Shown here: in pieces, positions 22,863 through 27,238 of the stretch | How positions within the stretch are numbered: the stretch's first letter is position 1 | Layout of the letters: each line of letters starts with the position of its first letter | NCBI GenBank assembly: GCA_937996755.1 | Contig: CALKUS010000046.1 | Coordinates: 1 to 27,238 of the forward strand | Direction: 5' to 3' | Length of the DNA stretch: 27,238 nt | Source of the DNA: an uncultured Pseudomonadota bacterium | GTDB taxonomy: Bacteria > Pseudomonadota > Gammaproteobacteria > Xanthomonadales > Ahniellaceae | Notes under the pieces: generated by a model | Told to the model about the DNA's origin: nothing | What the model saw: the letters and a program-made list of their open reading frames with translations, nothing else | Databases searched by the model: none | Position numbers and translations under genes: made by a program

Positions 22863-24557
22863 CTATTCGAATCCGTTGCTGAACAGCCCGTCGCGCAGGA
22901 TGGTCGTCGTCTCGGTTTCCGAGTTGTTGAACGGCTGCGGATCGGTGAGCGGGCTGTTCGTCGAGAAGATCGTCTGCACGATGCCGCCGTTCGGCAGCAC
23001 GGTTGCGCTGGAGCGCAGCGTGACGAGGAATGCGTAGGTCGGTCCGCTCGGCAGCGAGGGATGGGTGCAGGTCATCGACGGCGTGGCGCCGACCGCCTGG
23101 TTCGTGCAGGTGAAGCCGGCCGGCGTGGCGATCGCCTCGAACTGCAGTCCACCGTCGCCGATGATGTTGAGGCGCGCGTTCGTCGCGGGATCGGGACCTG
23201 CGTTCGTCAGCTCGACGAGGAACTCCACTGCCTGGCCCACGATCGCGGGGTCCGGCAGCTCCACCGACATGACCGAGAGATCGGAATCCGGCGTGACGTA
23301 GGCGGTGCTTTCGGTCTCGCTGTTGTTGCCGGGAACCGGGTCGGCAGTCACCACGGACACGAACGAGAAGACGGTCGCGACGGTCGTGTCGCTCGGGCCG
23401 ATGACGTCCAGCGGCGCCCGCAGCACGACGGTGAACGAGTAGGTACCGACCGGAACCGAAGCGCGCGAACAGGTCAGCGACGGGTTGCCACCGACCGGCG
23501 GCAGCGTGCACGAGAAGCCGCTCGCCGGCGTGGCGGACTGGAAGCGCAGCGAGTTGTTGTTGAACACGTTGAAGTTGACGTTCGTCGCGGTGTCCGGCCC
23601 CGCGTTCACGGCCGTGACCGTGTACGTGATCGTGCCGTCGGGTGCGACCGGGTCGGGCGCGTCCGAGACCGAGATCGAGAGGTCCGATTTCGGCCCGACG
23701 TAGGCGGTCTGTTCCTCTTCCGTGTTGTTGTTCGGGTTCGTCTCGTTGCTCGCGCCGGCGAAGAACGAGAACAGCGACGACATCGTGGCGTCGTTCGGGC
23801 CGATCACGTCCAGGCGCGCCTGCATCGCCACGGTGAACGTGTACGTGCCCACCGGCAGCGATGCGCGCGAGCACGTGAACGTCGGGTTGCCGCCGACCGC
23901 AGGGAGCGTGCACGTGAAGCCGCTGGCAGCCGTCGCCGACTGGAAACGCAGCGTGTTGTTGTTGAACACGTTGAAGTTCACGTTCGTCGCCGGGTCGGGG
24001 CCCGCGTTCGTCGCCGTGATCGTGTAGGTGATGGTGCCGTCGGGCGCGACCGGGTCGGGCGCATCGACGACGGCAACCGACAGGTCGACTTGCGGGCTGT
24101 CGAACGCCGTGGTCGCCGTCTTCTGGTTGTTCGCGGGATTCGGATCGGGCGAGGTCCCGGACGGGAAGAAGTTGCTCGTGATCGTTCCGTCGGGGAACGA
24201 ATTCAGCGACGCCGCGAGCTGGACGACGAGCGTGATCGTGTAGGTGCCGGGCGCGAGAGACGACGTGAAGCACGTGATGTTGTTGCCGAACTGCGGACAG
24301 GTGAACCCGGCTGGTGGCGAAGCCGAAACCAGCGTGAGGTTCTGGTCGAGGTTCACGTTGACGCCGCCGTTCACCGCTGCCGCCGGTCCGTTGTTGCGCA
24401 GCGTGATCGTGTAGCCGAAGGACTGGCCCGGGATCACCGGATCGGCGGAAGCGACGGCCGACACGACTTCCTGGTCGGCGTTCTGCGCCAGGGCGGCGGG
24501 CGCGAGCAGCGCGAGCGCGAACGCAGCGAGCACGCGGGCAAAGGCAGTGGTTTTCAT
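22863..24557 (-). CDS. Secreted DUF11 repeat protein with an LFSNGFE tail
   Basis: 564 residues from ATG 24557, with a G-rich ribosome binding site about 11 bases upstream. The signal peptide is KTTAFARVLAAFALALLAPA. Four DUF11-type beta-sandwich repeats follow at about 26-155, 156-285, 286-415 and 416-545. Typical blocks are DPVAPDGTITYT, TNAGPDPATNVNF, SGFTCTLP and a NPNNNTE ending. Each has a Cys pair around SGF-[TS]-C and T-C-[ST]. Repeats 2 and 3 are nearly identical (134-residue period), which suggests a recent duplication. The end is TTTILRDGLFSNGFE, the tail shared with two other secreted proteins in this window, with a TAG stop. DUF11 proteins are usually cell-surface or extracellular structural proteins. 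Specific function is unknown. Confidence 0.9.
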   Translation of the reverse strand: MKTTAFARVLAAFALALLAPAALAQNADQEVVSAVASADPVIPGQSFGYTITLRNNGPAAAVNGGVNVNLDQNLTLVSASPPAGFTCPQFGNNITCFTSSLAPGTYTITLVVQLAASLNSFPDGTITSNFFPSGTSPDPNPANNQKTATTAFDSPQVDLSVAVVDAPDPVAPDGTITYTITATNAGPDPATNVNFNVFNNNTLRFQSATAASGFTCTLPAVGGNPTFTCSRASLPVGTYTFTVAMQARLDVIGPNDATMSSLFSFFAGASNETNPNNNTEEEQTAYVGPKSDLSISVSDAPDPVAPDGTITYTVTAVNAGPDTATNVNFNVFNNNSLRFQSATPASGFSCTLPPVGGNPSLTCSRASVPVGTYSFTVVLRAPLDVIGPSDTTVATVFSFVSVVTADPVPGNNSETESTAYVTPDSDLSVMSVELPDPAIVGQAVEFLVELTNAGPDPATNARLNIIGDGGLQFEAIATPAGFTCTNQAVGATPSMTCTHPSLPSGPTYAFLVTLRSSATVLPNGGIVQTIFSTNSPLTDPQPFNNSETETTTILRDGLFSNGFE

Positions 24558-24644
24558 CGGCGCGAGTCCCCCCGGATTCGGCGCGCAGTATCGCGACGCG
24601 GCCGCGTGGGGACACCCCCGCGATCGTGGGGGGCGTCGTGCAAC

Positions 24645-24668
24645 GACGGCCCGGGGCTGCGGGCCGTC
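24645..24668. terminator. Putative hairpin terminator after the DJ-1-like gene
   Basis: GACGGCCCG (24645-24653) pairs perfectly with CGGGCCGTC (24660-24668) around a 6-nt loop, 27 bp past the stop of the - strand gene ending at 24696. A T-rich stretch lies on the + side rather than the - side, so orientation is uncertain. It separates two - strand genes. Confidence 0.45.
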
Positions 24669-24695
24669 TTCCTTCCGCTTGCAGTAGAACCAGGG

Positions 24696-25472
24696 TCAGT
24701 TGTGGTTGGCCGCCGTGGCGTCGGCGATCGCTTCGGCGAAGCGCGCGGCGGACGCGGGGTTCTCGCCCGTGATGATCCTGCCGTCCACCCACACGTCGTC
24801 GGCGGCGCTGAGCGGATCGCCCACCGACATCGCATTGAGCATCAGCGCGCCGTTGCCCTCGATCTGCCAGCGCATCGCGCGCTCGCCGTCGACGTAGCCG
24901 TCGCGGCCCAGTCGATGGCCTGGCATGCCACCGGCGGGACCGACCACCACGCGGCCGCGGATCGGGCTCACGCCATCGACGCGCGCCCACGCCAGCACGG
25001 TCACGCCGTGGTCGATCGCCGCCACCGGCTTGTCCTGCGCGACGAAGTCGTTCACCACGCGGCCGACCGCCTCGCGCACGGTGCGCGTGCCGTTGTACGC
25101 GGCATTCGCATACGAGCCGCTGAACGCGTACTGGTACTGCGAGCTGCCCCAGCCGCCGACGAACACGATGGCGGAGTAGTCGCTGGCGTCGATGGCGGCG
25201 AGCGCGCGGTCGGGTTGCACCGCGAGGCCGGACACCATGCCCTGCGGAACGGCTGCGGTCTTGTCGCCGGCGGCGACGATGACGCGCAGCCCCCGTGCCT
25301 CGAGCGAAGAGCGCACGGCGGCGTATTCCTGGTAGTAGAAATCGCGGTTCGCGATCACCATCAGCACGGGCGACGGCGAACTGTCGGCCACCGCGGCGGC
25401 GTTCGCGCCGGCCAGCGCGATCAGGCCGAGCGCGAGGCGGCTACGCAGACGGGTGGGGGCAAAACGATTCAT
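24696..25472 (-). CDS. Exported DJ-1/PfpI-superfamily protein lacking the catalytic cysteine
   Basis: 258 residues from ATG 25472, with AGGAG (25479-25483 on the + coordinates) six bases upstream. A signal peptide is present (RSRLALGLIALAGANAAAVAD). The class-I glutamine-amidotransferase-like fold is visible: SPVLMVIANRDFYYQEYAAV at the start, RGLRVIVAAGDKT, YSAIVFVGGWGSSQYQY, and the nucleophile elbow KPVAAIDHGVTVLAWARV. In DJ-1/PfpI proteases and chaperones the elbow reads A-I-C-H-G. Here the cysteine is D154, confirmed by the codon GAC. Without it the usual cysteine hydrolase or glyoxalase chemistry is unlikely. The later AMSVGDPLSAADDVWVDGRI then ITGENPASAARFAEAI block is typical of the family. 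It is divergent from the ECF sigma gene across a long inverted repeat. Confidence 0.88.
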   Translation of the reverse strand: MNRFAPTRLRSRLALGLIALAGANAAAVADSSPSPVLMVIANRDFYYQEYAAVRSSLEARGLRVIVAAGDKTAAVPQGMVSGLAVQPDRALAAIDASDYSAIVFVGGWGSSQYQYAFSGSYANAAYNGTRTVREAVGRVVNDFVAQDKPVAAIDHGVTVLAWARVDGVSPIRGRVVVGPAGGMPGHRLGRDGYVDGERAMRWQIEGNGALMLNAMSVGDPLSAADDVWVDGRIITGENPASAARFAEAIADATAANHN

Positions 25473-25485
25473 CTCGATCTCCTGG

Positions 25486-25539
25486 TTGGGGTGGTATCGA
25501 CCCGCGCCCGTCCCGGGCGGCGGCGTCGATACCCCCCAA
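25486..25539. promoter_or_regulatory. 54-bp near-palindrome between the DJ-1-like and ECF sigma genes
   Basis: The left arm TTGGGGTGGTATCGAC (25486-25501) pairs with GTCGATACCCCCCAA (25525-25539) through 15 base pairs with one bulged T. The spacer contains a further short stem, GCCCG with CGGGC. It sits 2 bp upstream of the ribosome binding site of the DJ-1-like gene and 71 bp upstream of the sigma start. It could be an operator, an RNA hairpin in the DJ-1 leader, or a repeat. Confidence 0.6.
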
Positions 25540-25595
25540 TTCGACAATCGACGGCGAAAACGACATGCGCGCGCGGTTCGACGCCAAGCGATGTG

Positions 25596-25601
25596 TAAAC
25601 T
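25596..25601 (+). promoter_or_regulatory. Possible -10 element for the ECF sigma gene
   Basis: TAAACT (preceded by TG at 25594-25595) ends nine bases before the ATG at 25611, and no ribosome binding site is visible. The mRNA may be leaderless or have a very short leader. No clear -35 was found. Confidence 0.3.
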
Positions 25602-25610
25602 GCGCGTGAA

Positions 25611-26222
25611 ATGACCGCCACGACTCCGCCCCCCGAGCGCGTCGCGTCGTCCGCCGACGAGCCGACCACCGCAGTGACGGCGTTGCTCAACGCCGCCGGC
25701 AGCAATCGCGAGTCGCTGGACCAGGTATTCGGCATCGTGTATGCCGAGCTGAAGCGCATCGCCGCGCGCGTGCTCTCGCAGGCAGCGCCGTCCACGCTCA
25801 ATCCCACCGCGCTCGTGCACGAGGTCTACGCCAAGCTGATCGGCAGCGAGCAGCTCGGGTTGCAGGGCCGGCAGCATTTCTATTCGCTGTGCGCGCGCAC
25901 CATGCGGCAGATCGTGATCGACCATGCGCGCGGCCGTTGTGCCGGCAAGCGCGGTGGCGGCCAGCCGCACGCGGTGCTCACCGACGACGGCGCGATCGAC
26001 GTGTCGCATCCGGAAACGCTGGTGGCGCTCGACGTGGCGCTGGAGCGGCTCGCGCAGCGCGACCCGCGCCTGGTGGAACTGCTGCAGTACCGCGTGTTCG
26101 CCGGCCTCGAGATGATCGAGATCGCGCCGCTGCTCGGGGTGACCGTGCGCCAGCTGCAGCGCGACTGGCAGCGCGCCCGCATCTGGATCGCGGACGCGCT
26201 GCTGGAAGTCGGCGCCGACTGA
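25611..26222 (+). CDS. ECF-type sigma factor (Sig-70_X6 / TIGR02999-like)
   Basis: 203 residues from ATG 25611. The sequence follows a distinct ECF group. Region 2 is VFGIVYAELKRIAARVLSQA, TLNPTALVHEVYAKL (63-77) and FYSLCARTMRQIVIDHARGR (90-109) with AGKRGGG. Region 4 is LVALDVALERLAQRDPRLVE, RVFAGLEMIEIAPLLGVTVR and QLQRDWQRARIWIADALL with the helix-turn-helix. Members of this group commonly sit beside Hanks-type Ser/Thr kinases instead of a classical anti-sigma factor. Here a kinase gene starts 109 bp downstream on the same strand. It probably directs transcription of a small regulon in response to a signal passed by that kinase; this is inference from context. It is the only intact sigma gene in the window. 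Confidence 0.93.
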   Translation: MTATTPPPERVASSADEPTTAVTALLNAAGSNRESLDQVFGIVYAELKRIAARVLSQAAPSTLNPTALVHEVYAKLIGSEQLGLQGRQHFYSLCARTMRQIVIDHARGRCAGKRGGGQPHAVLTDDGAIDVSHPETLVALDVALERLAQRDPRLVELLQYRVFAGLEMIEIAPLLGVTVRQLQRDWQRARIWIADALLEVGAD

Positions 26223-26331
26223 TCGAAGCAGGCCGCCGGCGCGCCGGCGCGATGTCGTTCGCGGCGCGGATTTCCGAATCCGGGGTCATTCCGAACCCGC
26301 GTTTCCCGCGCACACCGAAGCAGGCCGCCGA

Positions 26332-27238
26332 ATGTCGCCCGACGAAGACAGCGCAGGACCGAGCTGGGAGCAGGTCGACGCACGACTTCGCGAGCTGCTC
26401 GAGCTCGACGAGCCGGACCAGGCACGGCACCTGGAAGCGCTGCGCGTGACCGAGCCCGCGCTGGCGCGACGGCTCGCGCGGTTGCTCGACTCGGCGGAAC
26501 GCGTCGCGCCGCTCGACTCGAACGAACTGCTCGCCGGCGTCGCGCAGGGCACGTTCGCGCAACTCGCGAGCGGACGCGAGGGACAACGATTCGGCGACTG
26601 GCGCCTGCAGCAGTTGCTCGGCTCCGGCGGCATGGCCGACGTCCATCTCGCGGTTCGCCCGATCGAGCAGGGCGAGCAGCGCGCGGCCATCAAGCTCGTG
26701 CACGTTCCCGGCGCCACGTGGAGCGCGGAGGCGGTGGTGCGCGAGGCGCAGGTGCTGGCGCGACTGAGCGATCCGCGCATCGCGCGCCTGCTCGACTTCG
26801 GGCGCAGCGACGCCGGCGAACCCTGGATCGCGATGGAGTTCGTCGACGGCCTGCCGATCGACCGCTGGTGCCGGCAGCACGACGCGCCCGTGCGCCAGCG
26901 CGTGCGGCTGATGATCCACGTCGCGATGGCGCTCGACCACGCGCATCGCAGCCTCGTGGTGCACCGGGACATCAAGCCGGGCAACGTCTTCGTCACCGAG
27001 CCGGACGGCAGCATCAAGGTGCTCGATTTCGGCATCGCGCGTTCGCTGCCCGCGGCCGGCGCCGAGGCCACTCGCAACGCACCGACTGCGTACACGCAGG
27101 CCTATGCGAGCCCGGAACAACTGGCTGGCGAGCGCGTCGCCGTGGCCAGCGACATCTACCAGCTCGGCGAGCTGCTGTACGTGCTGCTCGCCGGCGAGCG
27201 TGCGTTCGCCGACGTGCCGCCGAATCCCGCGCAGCAAC
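26332..27238 (+). CDS. Ser/Thr protein kinase, C-terminus beyond the window
   Basis: At least 302 residues from ATG 26332, still open at the window end. The N-terminal 80 residues are helical (WEQVDARLRELLELDEPDQA, then RHLEALRVTEPALARRLARL), as in kinases paired with ECF sigma factors. The kinase domain then shows the Gly loop GSGGMADVH (97-105), Lys121 in AAIKLV, HRDIKPGN (211-218) with D213, DFG (232-234), SPEQ (260-263) and SDIYQLGELLYVLLAGERAF. All catalytic residues are present, so it should be active. By comparison with the kinase at 19031 and relatives, a membrane span and TPR repeats may follow outside the window. It lies 109 bp after the ECF sigma gene, probably in one operon. The ribosome binding site is weak. 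Confidence 0.92.
   Translation, partial: MSPDEDSAGPSWEQVDARLRELLELDEPDQARHLEALRVTEPALARRLARLLDSAERVAPLDSNELLAGVAQGTFAQLASGREGQRFGDWRLQQLLGSGGMADVHLAVRPIEQGEQRAAIKLVHVPGATWSAEAVVREAQVLARLSDPRIARLLDFGRSDAGEPWIAMEFVDGLPIDRWCRQHDAPVRQRVRLMIHVAMALDHAHRSLVVHRDIKPGNVFVTEPDGSIKVLDFGIARSLPAAGAEATRNAPTAYTQAYASPEQLAGERVAVASDIYQLGELLYVLLAGERAFADVPPNPAQQ

Noticed and set aside
23061..25598. An 845-residue open frame on the + strand opposite the DUF11 and DJ-1-like genes
   Set aside because: Arg-rich low-complexity translation with no recognisable domain. The - strand genes have signal peptides, ribosome binding sites and conserved motifs.
1..27238. tRNA, rRNA, CRISPR arrays, transposases or integrases
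   Set aside because: No cloverleaf-like sequence, regularly spaced identical repeats, or transposase or integrase motifs were found by eye on either strand. A structured RNA search could still find something small.

Overview
The window is GC-rich DNA (strong G/C bias at third codon positions) with about 26 protein-coding genes plus one decayed gene. I see no rRNA, tRNA, CRISPR array or insertion sequence. The gene content suggests a gammaproteobacterium of the Lysobacterales (Xanthomonadales), perhaps the Rhodanobacteraceae. The reasons are the secreted proteins ending in F-x-[DN]-G-F-E, a secreted protein opening with an F-D-P-x-x-x-G-H-G-F type domain, Ser/Thr kinases fused to tetratricopeptide-like helices, and an ECF sigma factor next to a Ser/Thr kinase. 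This placement is inference from gene families, not from a marker gene.

Layout. 1-5.8 kb: a membrane protein, a secreted carbohydrate-binding-like protein, a secreted vanadium-haloperoxidase/PAP2-like enzyme (- strand), and a TetR repressor divergent from a secreted SnoaL-like protein across two near-identical palindromic operators. A multi-pass membrane protein follows. 5.9-10.4 kb: a secreted three-repeat protein, a membrane protein, two small unknown proteins and a secreted GFE-tailed protein. 10.7-14.6 kb: a frameshifted ECF sigma remnant in front of a ChrR-like cupin, a MATE exporter with YjdM, a TylF-type methyltransferase with an extra N-terminal module, and a MAPEG protein. 14.8-18.9 kb: a membrane-anchored metallo-beta-lactamase-fold hydrolase facing a - strand cluster (exported alpha/beta-barrel-like protein, exported DUF255 thioredoxin-fold protein, SEC-C protein). 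19.0-22.8 kb: a translationally coupled signalling operon of Ser/Thr kinase with TPR-like repeats, NarL-type histidine kinase and LuxR-type response regulator. 22.8-27.2 kb: a secreted DUF11 repeat protein with a GFE tail, a secreted DJ-1/PfpI-like protein lacking the catalytic cysteine, an ECF sigma factor, and a second Ser/Thr kinase cut by the window edge.

How the parts fit. The window combines exported proteins of unknown role with several signalling modules. The most notable observations are: (i) the kinase-TPR / histidine kinase / response regulator triad joined by GTGA overlaps; (ii) three unrelated secreted proteins sharing a C-terminal F-x-[DN]-G-F-E tail, a candidate sorting or processing signal; (iii) an anti-sigma-like cupin whose partner sigma gene is broken; (iv) a 54-bp near-palindrome between the DJ-1-like gene and the ECF sigma gene; (v) the twin TetR operators. 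All functions are inferred from motifs read by eye.
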